The notes below the pieces were generated by a model, which was not told the DNA's origin, ran no database searches, and was given only the letters and a program-made list of their open reading frames with translations. Source: Arenicola marina (taxonomy: Eukaryota > Annelida > Polychaeta > Arenicolidae). Taken from it: DNA of 64,000 nucleotides. Positions 45,947 through 56,510 of this stretch are shown here, piece by piece. Positions within the stretch are counted from its first letter, which is position 1. The number at the start of each line of letters is the position of its first letter. A program made the position numbers and the translations under genes. The stretch lies in NCBI GenBank assembly GCA_964019135.1, contig OZ025249.1, positions 34,423,759 to 34,487,758 of the forward strand. Direction: 5' to 3'.

Positions 45947-47812
45947 TCACTCCACATCCTGCCCCAGGCCAACATCTTTAATAGACGTGTAGGGGTCATG
46001 AATGTAGACTAGGATCTTGCAGAAGAAGCGTGTGAAGAGCGGAAGGTCCGCCCCGCTCTGGAGCAGACCCCACTTGGTTGGGTGCAGGTACGCCTTGTGT
46101 GCCATATCATGGCGGGTGAAATAACGCCAGGCCTCATCCCGTTCTTTGTCCCACACCTGCCTGCCCGCTATCGCCAGGGTATCCTCCGGCGGGGACAGAC
46201 ACCGCATTATAGTTGGCACCGCGATCTCCAAGAAGACGTAATGCTCGAGAAAGATTCCCGCCAATTCCGCCCATTTTCCCGCCAGTTTTTTCGGAATGTA
46301 GTAAACATCGGAGTAACCGCCGTTGATTCGCGCGGGCGCGCCGTTTAGTCTTGCCAGCTCACGCAGACACTTGTACGCGAGGGGAGACTGTGCAGAGCGG
46401 GTTTGGAGGTCATCCAAGGCGTCCATAACCGCCGGACGGTAGTCTTCCCACCAGTGCCAGTGCGGGAAATAATCACACATTCCCAGGCGACATTCGCGCA
46501 GACGGTGGATATCACCCGTGCGCAGTTCATTCGGAGGTAGAAACCACACCTGCTCAGGACTGAACTTTGGCAGTCGCTGGTTTAGAAGTAGAACGTCGTC
46601 TGCTATGACGAGAAACCCGCGAACGTCGTAGTTCATGTGTATAGCTGTCACGGTACAGGCGTAGTTGAACGACCCTTTCTCGTGGCCTGCAGCCGTGCCG
46701 CCGTAGCTCGCGAACGAAAACCGGAGGTCCTTCAACTCCGGGTGCTGCTCCAGATTCGGCATTTCTGGTCCACAGTAGAGGATCCTGGGGAAAAAGGGCC
46801 GGTAGAGGACTTCTAGGTACGGAATGGCCTCGTAATGAGGGTTATTGAATACGATGATGAGAAGCATTTCGTCGAACTGAACCCAGGAACCAGAAAAGTC
46901 AATCCTGTTACTGGATGGTGTGTACTCCTGGCACCATTCTTCGTGGAACGTTCGGATTGAGTCTAAGTTTGCAATCGGTAGGAATGGCTTAGTTCTCCAT
47001 TTCCATAAAATATACGGCACCGAATGATTGACTGGAATAAAGGTGACTGGCTCATTGGAGCAAATGTCAGTTTTGTCAGCACTTTTCTGGTTTGAATATC
47101 CAGTATCTCTCAATAACTCATCCCAGGCTATCAAGGATTGTAATATGTTGTTTCGAATCAATTGTTTATTCACCAACTCCTTGGTCATCCATATTAACAA
47201 GTCGATTGGTCCATCTACGGTCTCCGGGAGTTGAAGTGCTATGAGTGACAAATAAACCTCCTTCACATGGGAAAAGATGTTGTCATATTCCACCTCAGTC
47301 GGTACATTTCCGTTGTAATAAACCAGAAGCTTCTGTCCATAATACCACAGAGTCTTTTGGACTAGTACACCAAAGACGGCCGTTTCAATCCGATCACGAA
47401 ACGCATGAACAGGTAACGCCCAAAACGCTTCCTTCATATAAACAGCTCTGTTGACGTCAAGGAAACTAGTAGTCTGTTCTCCCAGGGTTACCGACGGTGC
47501 GGCTAAATCACATTGGAGGTACTGGACCCCTCCGTTCTCCTTGGGTGCGGTGACCATGTGATTCGGCAGACGCACGGCTGCCTGAATGGCTGGTGTCCCA
47601 TGGTCGCAAAGCCTGTAGGAGTACGACGTGACGTCATCACGTGTCCCCGTCGTGCTGTTGCAGCCCCAGTGGTGACTGGGGCTGAACACTTCTCCCTCGT
47701 GGGCTTGGACGACCAGTCCCCGATGTGACTTCTCAGTGTACAGCTGCCTCGGCAGTTCGGCCAATCTCGGGTCTTCATCGTCGGCCAACGGGTGAATCAC
47801 ATCAGCGCCCAT
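45947..47812 (-). CDS. STELLO-like paralogue A, exon 4 (main lumenal domain)
   Basis: Acceptor ATTGCAG, phase 0, 621 codons plus stop. It starts MGADVIHPLADDED, aligned with HGAKYIYETDDDN of the paralogue; mid-domain FWALPVHAFRDRIETAVFG, LWYYGQKLL and ILYCGPEMPNLE match FWAMVLPMTVSQR, LLWLLGEHV and VLYCGPERANME there. Near the end KKLAGKWAELAGIF matches RRLQDTLATVRKLF. Confidence 0.9.
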   Translation of the reverse strand: MGADVIHPLADDEDPRLAELPRQLYTEKSHRGLVVQAHEGEVFSPSHHWGCNSTTGTRDDVTSYSYRLCDHGTPAIQAAVRLPNHMVTAPKENGGVQYLQCDLAAPSVTLGEQTTSFLDVNRAVYMKEAFWALPVHAFRDRIETAVFGVLVQKTLWYYGQKLLVYYNGNVPTEVEYDNIFSHVKEVYLSLIALQLPETVDGPIDLLIWMTKELVNKQLIRNNILQSLIAWDELLRDTGYSNQKSADKTDICSNEPVTFIPVNHSVPYILWKWRTKPFLPIANLDSIRTFHEEWCQEYTPSSNRIDFSGSWVQFDEMLLIIVFNNPHYEAIPYLEVLYRPFFPRILYCGPEMPNLEQHPELKDLRFSFASYGGTAAGHEKGSFNYACTVTAIHMNYDVRGFLVIADDVLLLNQRLPKFSPEQVWFLPPNELRTGDIHRLRECRLGMCDYFPHWHWWEDYRPAVMDALDDLQTRSAQSPLAYKCLRELARLNGAPARINGGYSDVYYIPKKLAGKWAELAGIFLEHYVFLEIAVPTIMRCLSPPEDTLAIAGRQVWDKERDEAWRYFTRHDMAHKAYLHPTKWGLLQSGADLPLFTRFFCKILVYIHDPYTSIKDVGLGQDVE

Positions 47813-49394
47813 CTGCAATATACAGGGTCTACATACTTTAGTATACAGATTATTATACTTAAAGACGGAAGTGTCCTAATAATATTTGATAGAATTTATT
47901 AAACGGAGTCATGTGGCAAACTGCCAATAAAGAAGCAGCGCCCAGTACATGCCGGTAATAGTAGAATATATAGAAAATATTTAAACTATCGCGTATATAT
48001 ACCGTATACCGCAAAAATAGTGTCCGTCTGAGGTCATTCTAATAACATTTGGTAGAAATCAGGTTAATTATTTGTTTGTATGTGGCCGTCTTTCATACCG
48101 GAAAAACGTAATATGCCATGGGCTGAATGCATAACTACCTAAAGACACCTACTTAATTTTACGGCATGAAGATAACAAACCGCAAGTACGGTACGTACTT
48201 TTATAGCATGAAGATAACCAATTGCTCTGTCCGTCAAAGCTGCACCGTGATTTTTTCTAAATGCTTCGATTGTGGGCTGCGATATGTAATGACATCTGCT
48301 GTGGCTGATATCAAGAATGTAAACAAGTAAGTTTCACGTATTATCTGTTATATCCATAATCTAAAGTATTATCGATATGTTTCAATCTAATGCGCAGAGA
48401 TATTTGTATTACTGACAGCAGAATTACTAAGATGAAATATTTAAAAGGCTAAAGCAATAAGGATGGCCAAACATTTCCTTAAAGGCAGCTGTACATGTAT
48501 AACTTGATAAAGTACTCTCTGATCATACTCAAACGATAATCAAGGCTCCTTTGAACAAGTGAGCGAAGTTTCCATTAATTACGTTCTTCTATGACATAAA
48601 ACATCAACATGGCTCCATAGATGATACAGTGATCAATTGCCTTTTGTCTAAGTAAGGGTATGATTTGAAACTCTAAATATATCTACGTTACACGACCAAG
48701 GGAGCAGATGTTAATAAGGCTACTTACACGAACTGGCTTTGGCGTTCGAGTCCCACCAGTGCGATATCCCACCCTTGAAAGGCGGAAGCTAGAGTCGTGC
48801 AGTAGTCAGCACTCGCCAGCACCACGACCCACCGGCTTGGCGGCGGGGGATCAGTGGGAGGGGGGCTAGTCGTGGTGGTAAGGCTCCAGGCAGGATTCAA
48901 CGTCGACTGGCCTTTATTTATATTCTGGCGTCGAAAGTAGAGATAAATCAAGGGCTCATGTATATATAGTGGAGCAAAACTCATGCAAATACAACATATA
49001 TCTGGTACAATTTAAAGGTAACATATCACAATAGTATAAGAGGGTAAATTTTATACTTTTTATTAATTATGTGCTCTATCCTTATAATAGCATTCACATC
49101 TGGCACATTCTTGTATCTCTGTTAGAAGAGGCAATTAAATGAATCACATTTTTAATATTAATGGCTCCTGGCTGGATTCCAAAACATGAAAAACATGAAA
49201 GAGAGATGATCAAATGACACATATATATATATATCTAGTAGTAAAAATTGGTGGATGGGAGATATATTGACAGCAAAGGAAGTTACCTTGACCATTATCC
49301 AAAGAAGAAGAACTAAAAGCATCCATGGCATCAGGCGCTTCAGCCGGCCAAGCCACCAACTGGATCTCATGTTGGAGACTTCTACTTCAACCAT
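45947..49394 (-). CDS. DUF288/STELLO-family type II membrane protein (paralogue A)
   Basis: Four exons give about 755-758 residues. A short cytosolic N-terminus is followed by a signal-anchor helix (LMPWMLLVLLLWIMV) and a large lumenal domain. The start of that domain (SRWVVVLASADYCTTL, QGWDIALVGLERQ), then AIGYLHAIK and the acidic ADDEDP motif, match plant STELLO and nematode DUF288 proteins. Plant STELLO proteins are Golgi-located putative glycosyltransferases; the animal function is not known to me. A second acidic pair occurs in GFLVIADDVLLL. The start ATG at 49394 has a strong context (GCCATGG). The gene is convergent with neogenin and head-to-head with a paralogue at 52712. Family assignment is secure; substrate is unknown. 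Confidence 0.88.
47813..48198 (-). other. STELLO-like A intron 3
   Basis: 386 bp, AT-rich, no feature. Confidence 0.7.
48199..48304 (-). CDS. STELLO-like paralogue A, exon 3
   Basis: Donor GTACGT, phase 0. It encodes CHYISQPTIEAFRKNHG and ALTDRAIGYLHAIK, matching LHYNIFKLLPYDSYARKSIGYLYAIE of the paralogue. Two in-phase acceptors nine bases apart (ATATCAG before 48304, ACAGCAG before 48295) are both usable, so three residues may be optional. The paralogue's longer start (AIYLDI) appears in the genomic sequence as YILDIS but lies upstream of the acceptor, and a stop precedes it. Confidence 0.75.
48305..48727 (-). other. STELLO-like A intron 2
   Basis: 423 bp, AT-rich, no feature. Confidence 0.7.
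48728..48924 (-). CDS. STELLO-like paralogue A, exon 2
   Basis: Acceptor CGCCAG (phase 0), donor GTAAGT (phase 2). A Thr/Pro-rich stem (TTTTSPPPTDPPPP) leads into SRWVVVLASADY and GWDIALVGLER, aligning with DKWIIVTSIRNP and GWKLLVVGDRR of the paralogue. An alternative in-phase acceptor (GGCCAG) lies 18 bases downstream. Confidence 0.82.
48925..49286 (-). other. STELLO-like A intron 1
   Basis: 362 bp, AT-rich, no feature apart from a short AT run near 49220. Confidence 0.7.
49287..49394 (-). CDS. STELLO-like paralogue A, exon 1 (signal anchor)
   Basis: 36 codons from ATG 49394 to donor GTAACT, phase 0: cytosolic MVEVEVSNMRSSWWLGRLKR, then the hydrophobic helix. An in-frame ATG at 49430 is less likely by context. 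Confidence 0.78.
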
Positions 49395-50865
49395 GGCATA
49401 GACATTGCTGCAATTATATAGTATAAACACTTACTGAAAAAGTAATGTAAGGATCAAATCATTTCATCATATCCAGCAAGTTTTGCACAGCTATGGTAGA
49501 TTTATTTTTCCTGTAACCAGATTACTGTACTGCTCACTTTATTTTGGTCTTTCTAAGAATATAAGATATTTTATTAATTGCATATGTTATCTTTTGGCTT
49601 AGGCCCTGAATATAAATTTTTTCCGTTTAAAAAAATGCATGCTAGCTGTTTATCTGGGTATAGATGGCTGCATATATATTATAACTAGCTTTAATATGGA
49701 GATATATATTATAAAACATATTTTTTAAAGCATTAAAGTTCGCAAGAATATCATATATGGCAATTTTTTTTTCTTAATGTTCAAGGTAGAAAATTGATGT
49801 ATGAACTTTTATATTTGTAATGCAGAGTGCAGTTTTAGAAATAAACTAGGGATGTTTTTTCAGACAATAGCATAAATAGATATTAGACTATATCAGTTAT
49901 AATTATAATTAATAATTGAAACTTACTGCAATTATACTGACAGAAATTACAGTATCTCATATATACTAGATGTAGATTCGAACTAAATCATTCGTATTAT
50001 ATCAAGTCTCAAATGCTGCAAATCTTGTCTCATGGCCATTCAACTGGCACCTGTTTTACCTTTGGTTTGCACATTCGCCATTCCTCGTTCGTTTGCCACG
50101 ATCGTGTCGTTTGTATTTTAGATTTTACCGCGCAGTGCGCTGCTCGGTTGTTGACGAGATGACAAAGTCCACAAGTCCACAATCACAATGCATTGATATT
50201 AGATCCCTATCTAAACACAATGAGTGCAGTTTTAGAAGATGGGGACCGGGTAAGTGACACTGCTGTCTTTGCTGTACATATGCATCAATAACGTGACAAC
50301 GAATTTATCCATTTTGTTACAAATTTATATAGCGATTTGAAACACTGGAGGCGATATTGGAGAACTTCCAGCTCTCCTGTTTCGCATACGTTTTAGTCGA
50401 TTGAAGAATTAATCGGGGGCAAATCATGCCATACAGACACTGAGTCATCTGCTGACGCAACATAAGTCAAATCACCTGTTATTTAGATGTGTTCAAAGGA
50501 AAAAACTAGGTTATTTCTGCTGTATTCAAAATGTACATTTTCCCCGATTGTGTTACCTTCAATGAACCCCTATTATCACCCATACGAGTTGGTGACTTCT
50601 AAACGACGAATTTGCGCAGCGGCTTAACAGGCTAACTGTTAATTGGGCTTGTGTGCGAGGATCGTATATAATTGTAAGAACCATTTAAATTTCCATTGTT
50701 TTATTGGCATAGTAACATGGTGATTTGCTACATAAATATGAGAAACATTACAACAATGAGAGTGACTACTTATTCTGGCTGTTGATACTGGACAGATGGT
50801 TTGATTAACTGATGGCTAATGCCTTAATTGATCTCATTTAAACCTACATTTAATGCACATTTTTC
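49395..50865. promoter_or_regulatory. Shared upstream region of the two divergent STELLO-like genes
   Basis: The AT-rich spacer has one CpG-bearing stretch (about 50085-50165, TCGTTCGTTTGCCACGATCG and ACCGCGCAGTGCGCTG) followed by a strong donor at 50250. This is the best candidate promoter/first exon for the plus-strand gene. No TATA box can be assigned with confidence in such AT-rich DNA. Confidence 0.4.
50239..50249 (+). CDS. Possible first coding exon of STELLO-like paralogue B
   Basis: ATG in good context (GAAGATGG) followed by 11 coding bases and donor GTAAGT. Joined to the acceptor TGTTTCAG before 52642, it continues in the open frame upstream of 52712, giving a 27-residue longer N-terminus. 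This is inference from phase only; translation could instead begin at 52712. Confidence 0.35.
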
Positions 50866-52160
50866 AGGAGAAACTCATATAAGCTTTGTAATGGAAGTTA
50901 TATACTTATGTCCTTAGTTCATCAACCATGTCCACATCAATATATACATGTAACATTTAATAAATAAATAGTTGACAATAGCAAAATCAAATGATCTGAT
51001 TGATTATATCTAATACATTTGTTACAAAAATACTAGGCTTATAAGTAAAACTTATAGTATATTTTATAGTTTAATTATATTAGAGTTTTATAGCTGTTTA
51101 AACATTTTCTCTCCAGAATCATATCTATAATTGTAATATGTAGTTGCTTGTTTAATGCAAAATAATTTATTATTGTCATTAAATGTATTGCCTGGCCGAA
51201 CAGGCCAGCCTAACATTTCAATTAAAAGACTACATGAATATAATGCTGTACATATCATTTCCACTTCCAAGCTGTAAAGTAAAAAATAAATTTTGACCAA
51301 ATTTGATATTGCATTTAAAACATTAGTTAGTTTTAGTAAATATAAATACGTTATTTCAGTAGTACAGTTTTATTCAGATATTAAAACATACATATATAAC
51401 ATAAGTGAAATACAGTATTACCAGTGATGATTTATGGCAATGTACTATGCTTTATTTAACTTCAGAGTACTGTTAGATGTCTTTCAACTCAATTTGTTAT
51501 AATATATTTTAACAGGAGAAACTCATATAAGCTTTGTAAGGGAAGTTATATACTTATGTCCTTAGTTCATCAACCATGTCCACATCAATATATACATGTA
51601 ACATTTAATAAATAAATAGTTGACAATAGCAAAATCAAATGATCTGATTGATTATATCCAATACATTTGTTATAAAAATACTAGGCTTATAAGTAAAACT
51701 TATAGTATATTTTATAGTTTAATTATATTAGAGTTTCATAGCTGTTTAAACATTTTGTCTCCAGAATCATATCTATAATTGTAATATGTAGTTGCTTGTT
51801 TAATGCAAAATAATTTATTATTGTCATTAAATGTATTGCCTGGCTGAACAGGCCTGCCTAACATTTCAATTAAAAGACTACATGAATATAATGCTGTACA
51901 TATCATTTCCACTTCCAAGCTGTAAAGTAAAAAATAAATTTTGACCAAATTTGGTATTGCATTCAAAGCATTAATTAGTTTTGGTAAATATAAATATGTT
52001 ATTTCAGTAGTACAGTTTTATTCAGATATTAAAAAATACATATATAACATAAGTGAAATACAGTATTACCAGTGATGATTTATGGCAATGTACTATGCTT
52101 TATTTAACTTCAGAGTACTGTTAGATGTCTTTCAACTCAATTTGTTATAATATATTTTTA
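50866..52160. repeat. 648-bp direct tandem duplication
   Basis: Two near-identical copies (50866-51513 and 51514-about 52160), starting at AGGAGAAACTCATATAAGCT. Both keep a 70-76-codon minus-strand open frame that begins near a TTTACAG site, but the copies are too alike for its survival to mean selection. Confidence 0.9.
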
Positions 52161-52711
52161 CATGCTGCATTATTGTATTCTTTTTGATATAGCTGCCAAA
52201 TATTTAATATGTGACAGATTACCAAAAAGGATTCTGCAACATTAAATATCCAATATAGCTTCCTTTATTTCTATAACTAGTCCACTTTAGTATCTTTCCC
52301 CCCTTGACATGGTTTAGAATATTTTCCTGATGCCAAAACTGATCATATTGTTTGTAAGCATTCATTAAATGTAGAGGAAACATCTCACTCAGTTAGTAAG
52401 TCAGTTAGAGCCTGGACACCTGTATCTGTAGCAAATTCATTGTCCTGAGATTTCTCAGTCCAATGTAACTTTCACACATACAGTGTACAAAATTGGTCCA
52501 AAACAACCAACAGGTTTCATTTATGTAATTGTAATTAATATATATTATAACTTGAAGATAACTATAATGGTAAATTAAGAGGAATGAATTAATGGTAAGT
52601 AATAAAGTTGATACTTTTAAATAAGACATTTAATGTTTCAGATCTGTCAGTGGTAGTGGAATCAGCAGATTGCGATACTTGTTTATGTATAGTCAGCATA
52701 AACTGAGGACG

Positions 52712-52810
52712 ATGGCTCGTGTACGTCCAAAGAAGCTGTTTCTTTGCTTCCTGGCACTTGTTGCAGTCATTTTCCTTTATAACTACTGGCGCAGAAGTAC
52801 TCTTGACTGG
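52712..52810 (+). CDS. STELLO-like paralogue B, exon 1 (signal anchor)
   Basis: 33 codons to donor GTAGGT, phase 0, ending RRSTLDW. The context of ATG 52712 is acceptable (ACGATGG). The frame is open upstream to the acceptor at 52641, so a 5' extension (possible exon at 50239) cannot be excluded. Confidence 0.78.
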
Positions 52811-55800
52811 GTAGGTTTTATGCTGATGAATGTTCTTACCCGTACTGGGATTGAGCAATGACAGATATATAAATTATTATCTGCAGGATACTTGTACTGT
52901 ACTGTAATGTACATCTACTGAGGTTACAAGGCGAGTTAACTAGATTATTAAATACTAACAATTACTTTATTCAAGGCATTAACTGATTTTGCAATATTAT
53001 CATCATGGCTTCATTTATCCAAGTATATGGTTGCAGGCTATGAATGCTAATGCAGTGAAGGAGCTATTCGACTTGTAATTCATATGTACGATTGGTTTTC
53101 TTTTCAGGAATTTGCTGACGATGAAAACCTTGGGCATGTCAGGAACTCTGGTGCAAAATTTGACAAATGGATAATAGTCACTTCTATCCGAAATCCAACC
53201 GAGCCTTTGAAGTCTATGGTTTATAATTCTGGTTGGAAGCTGTTAGTTGTTGGAGACCGTAGGACCCCGAGTGGATGGAGGTAAGACTGATATTACTAGC
53301 AGTGCAAATATGTTTAGATAAACATGAAGGTGTAAATAATAGACATTTTGTGATTTTATAATGAACTATTTGTAGGTGTATATGAGTGAATGAAAGTGAG
53401 ACTGTTTTTACTAGCATTACAAATATTATTACCCGTAGATAAATATAAAGGTGCAAATATAGAAATTTTGTGACTTTATAATGAACTATTTGTAGGTATG
53501 CATGTAACATAGTACACTACACCTCAATCACACCACATCAAATAATATGTTCTATTGTACAGGTATAAGGAAAATAATCGTTCCAATTGTGCGTTTTATT
53601 TCCTGCCAATTTACAAATACCTATATATAATTATGCATATCAGTAAAGGTTGTTGGGCAATATGCATACGCTAGTTTGCAAAATAATTATTATGAAAGAT
53701 TTTGCGCTACATGGAGAAGATGTTTATGAAACAGCCAGATGTATTGATATTCTTGGTTTTATTTTCTAGGTTACCAGGAGCGATTTACCTTGACATAAAA
53801 GCACAGAAGGCCCTTCATTACAACATCTTTAAATTGCTGCCTTACGATAGTTATGCCCGGAAGTCCATCGGTTACCTCTATGCTATCGAGGTGCGGTTTG
53901 ATCTTGTAATGTTATCCTTGTTCGTGTTATATTGATTGGAATGTTTGGATAGCCATTAAGATGCCAAAGAGCAAGTGTGTGTATTATTCTTTATCATATT
54001 TAGAGTAAACTTTTTATTTTATTTCGTGCTTGAATACATGTGATAACAAACGCTCTACGTTATGTTTAGCTTCATCTGATTTTGAATATGATAGGACTAA
54101 GGACTGTATTAAAGATAGCTGCTGAAAATATTTCACTGGGTAACACGTCTAGTAGAGCAAGCTTCTGTTGATTCCGTTATTCAAACAAGGTTTCATTGGA
54201 ATTTGAGCATTTTGTGCTGTGGTCAATATACTAATGGTTAAAGACGAAAGGTTTGTTTTTGTGGTGACGGCACCGTGATCAGCAACTGGTAGCACGTTAC
54301 TTTACCATTTTCAGCACGGTGCCAAATATATCTACGAGACGGACGACGATAACAGCCTGATCCCGCGATCCGGGCTGGACTCCTTCCAGACCGAGGCAGG
54401 ATTGACCACGGGACTGGTTGTAAATACTAAGAATCTGACTTACAACCCCTACCCCCACTTCGGCCAGTCGACATTGTGGCCTCGCGGGTACCCCTTGGAC
54501 AAGATTGGACTCCCTACTCCCAGAGATTACAAGTTATGCGCGGTACACACGCCGGCCATTCAGCAGGGCGTCGTCAATGGGGACCCGGATGTGGACGCCA
54601 TGTTTCGCCTCACGCGTCTCCACGGCGCCGAGGGAACGCCGCTCGACTTGAAGTTTGACGGCGCGGCGCCACCTATAGTCTTACCTAAGGACACGTACGC
54701 GCCGTTTAACACTCAAAACACGCTGTTCACCGCTAAAGCGTTCTGGGCGATGGTCCTCCCAATGACCGTCTCTCAAAGAGCCACTGATATCATCCGCTCG
54801 TACTGGGCACAGCGGTTGCTATGGTTACTTGGGGAGCACGTGGGGTTCATAGCACCCAACTCGTTGCAGAAGCGCAACCCGCATGCGCACTTAATAGACG
54901 CTCGCGACGAGGAGATGCTGTACCAGGAAACCGGGCGACTGGTCCGCTTTCTTAGGACTTGGACCTGTCATCAGATGTTCTTCTTCGATTGCGTGAGTCA
55001 GCTATCCCAGGATATGGTATCCAACGCCTTCTGGAAGCGCGAGGACGCCAACCTGATCGATGCCTGGATCACGGATCTGGCGCAGGTCGGCTACGCTCCT
55101 CCCGCCCTCCGCGCTCAGGATACCTGTCTGACCGACTCCCCGGTCAGCATGGTGTTCTATCCAGATGAACAGAGAACCTCCCTTCCCCACTCTCCCAACT
55201 TGGCTCTACCCGAGGATTTAACTAACCACCCCGCCGTGGAGTCATTTCTGGCTAAAACCTGCGGTCCTAGTCAGCCGTCGCAGTTTCGGAAGTCTTTAAC
55301 TGAAGTTACCCGAAAGTACGAGAATTTACTCCTGGTGGTGCGCGTCCAGGATGTGACGTCAATCATTGCCTTGGAAGCGATGCAGAGAGCGAAGTTCCCA
55401 CACGTGCTCTACTGCGGTCCGGAGCGAGCCAACATGGAGGCCCTGCACACCCTCAGGGTGTCCTACGTCGGGGTGAAGGGCACGCCAACCGGAGTAGCGT
55501 GCGTGTTGGCTGCCATGGCGATGCGTCACCCTGTGACCGGTTACCTGTCGGTGTCGGACAACATGTTAATGCTCGATCTGACGCCGCTCCCGCTGCAGCA
55601 CACCGGCCTCATGTGGGTCACGGGCGACGTGGACGCTTACAAACCCGAGACCCAAGAGCTGTGTCAACAAAAAGCCATCTCCTGTCAGCCTATCACCCGG
55701 GCCCTCATAGAAACCTTCATCCAGGAGGTCCTCTCCTTGGAAGGGCCGGACAAATTCCGCTCCGAACTCAAGCAATGTCTCGTTAAGCTGGCCTCGGACC

Positions 55801-56111
55801 CCAGCTTCAAAGGTCAGTCCGAGCTGATCTGGGTGGCGGGCACCGCGTTCTACATCCCCCGCCGCCTGCAGGACACGCTGGCCACTGTGAGGAAGCTCTT
55901 CCGGGGAGACAACGAGAAGTACGACTTCCTGGCTGTGATGGCTGTCGAGTGTTTGGAGCTGACTGTCGAGTACCTGCAGTACACCGAGATAGACAAGCTG
56001 TCCTCTACCAAGAACCCAAACTATGCATTCCCTTTCTCATGCCAGAAAGTCGTCGCATCCAGTGACTCTCCTTTCAAGCAGCACTTTTGTAACCATTTTG
56101 AAAAAGTCTAA
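52712..56111 (+). CDS. DUF288/STELLO-family type II membrane protein (paralogue B)
   Basis: Four exons, 729 residues from the ATG at 52712. Cytosolic MARVRPKK is followed by a signal-anchor helix (LFLCFLALVAVIFLY) and a lumenal domain opening FDKWIIVTSIRNPTEPL, GWKLLVVGDRRTPSGW, then LPYDSYARKSIGYLYAIE and HGAKYIYETDDD. This is the characteristic STELLO/DUF288 order, and the DDD is a candidate DxD-type metal/nucleotide-sugar site (inference). Later VTGYLSVSDNMLMLDL matches the second acidic motif region of paralogue A, here with only one Asp. Intron positions and phases (0, 2, 0) equal those of paralogue A, so the pair arose by inverted duplication. Confidence 0.9.
53108..53280 (+). CDS. STELLO-like paralogue B, exon 2
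   Basis: Acceptor CTTTTCAG (phase 0), donor GTAAGA (phase 2). It encodes FDKWIIVTSIRNPTEPLKSM and GWKLLVVGDRRTPSGW. Confidence 0.9.
53770..53890 (+). CDS. STELLO-like paralogue B, exon 3
   Basis: Acceptor TTTTCTAG (phase 2), donor GTGCGG (phase 0). It encodes LPGAIYLDIKAQKALHYN and LLPYDSYARKSIGYLYAIE, very close to plant STELLO. Confidence 0.9.
54315..56111 (+). CDS. STELLO-like paralogue B, exon 4 (main lumenal domain)
   Basis: Acceptor TTTTCAG, phase 0, 598 codons plus TAA. It opens HGAKYIYETDDDNSLIPR and continues with QSTLWPRGYPLDKIG, a STELLO hallmark. Codon use is GC-rich against AT-rich flanks. It ends NHFEKV. Confidence 0.93.
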   Translation, partial: HGAKYIYETDDDNSLIPRSGLDSFQTEAGLTTGLVVNTKNLTYNPYPHFGQSTLWPRGYPLDKIGLPTPRDYKLCAVHTPAIQQGVVNGDPDVDAMFRLTRLHGAEGTPLDLKFDGAAPPIVLPKDTYAPFNTQNTLFTAKAFWAMVLPMTVSQRATDIIRSYWAQRLLWLLGEHVGFIAPNSLQKRNPHAHLIDARDEEMLYQETGRLVRFLRTWTCHQMFFFDCVSQLSQDMVSNAFWKREDANLIDAWITDLAQVGYAPPALRAQDTCLTDSPVSMVFYPDEQRTSLPHSPNLALPEDLTNHPAVESFLAKTCGPSQPSQFRKSLTEVTRKYENLLLVVRVQDVTSIIALEAMQRAKFPHVLYCGPERANMEALHTLRVSYVGVKGTPTGVACVLAAMAMRHPVTGYLSVSDNMLMLDLTPLPLQHTGLMWVTGDVDAYKPETQELCQQKAISCQPITRALIETFIQEVLSLEGPDKFRSELKQCLVKLASDPSFKGQSELIWVAGTAFYIPRRLQDTLATVRKLFRGDNEKYDFLAVMAVECLELTVEYLQYTEIDKLSSTKNPNYAFPFSCQKVVASSDSPFKQHFCNHFEKV

Positions 56112-56505
56112 AATTTGTTTTACTTTAGTACGTATATATATATTTATACATACATATCTAGATATGTAAGATGTAAAATATATTTTTTTCTGGACTGATT
56201 TTTTTATCTTTATAAAGCGAAGTATATCACATTCCAAGTTTTTAGTGTGAAAGATAATTGTAGTCAAATGATGTCCGTACTCGTTGTGCAAATTTAGCCG
56301 CATAAAACCAATTCATGCACGATTTAGGAATCTTTTCTAAACTCGTAAATGTATTATGTTCAAGGCTGGTTTCCAAAATATCTAAAATTGTTCATCTTAC
56401 AATATATCCAGTGAGACTGACATAACTTTAGAAGAGGCTAGTGACTATTTGTGGTCCCATATTAGTCTTCGGAATATGTGCTTTGCCTACTGGCTCCTAA
56501 TTATT
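56112..56505 (+). other. STELLO-like B 3' flank
   Basis: AT-rich 3' UTR or intergenic sequence. No canonical AATAAA is present; a weak CATAAA occurs at 56301. Confidence 0.5.
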
Positions 56506-56510
56506 GAGGG

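Larger units (their letters stand above)
52811..54314 (+). other. STELLO-like B introns
   Basis: Three introns (52811-53107, 53281-53769, 53891-54314), AT-rich. The second contains a duplicated phrase of about 140 bp (AGCATTACAAATATTATTA and ATAATGAACTATTTGTAGGT types at 53290-53500). No other features. Confidence 0.65.

Noticed and set aside
45082..46530. Plus-strand and shifted minus frames over the STELLO-like exon
   Set aside because: Shadow frames of the real minus-strand coding exon.
51088..51966. Two copies of a 70-76-codon minus-strand frame
   Set aside because: They sit in a nearly identical duplication, so shared openness is not evidence of selection; no domain recognised.
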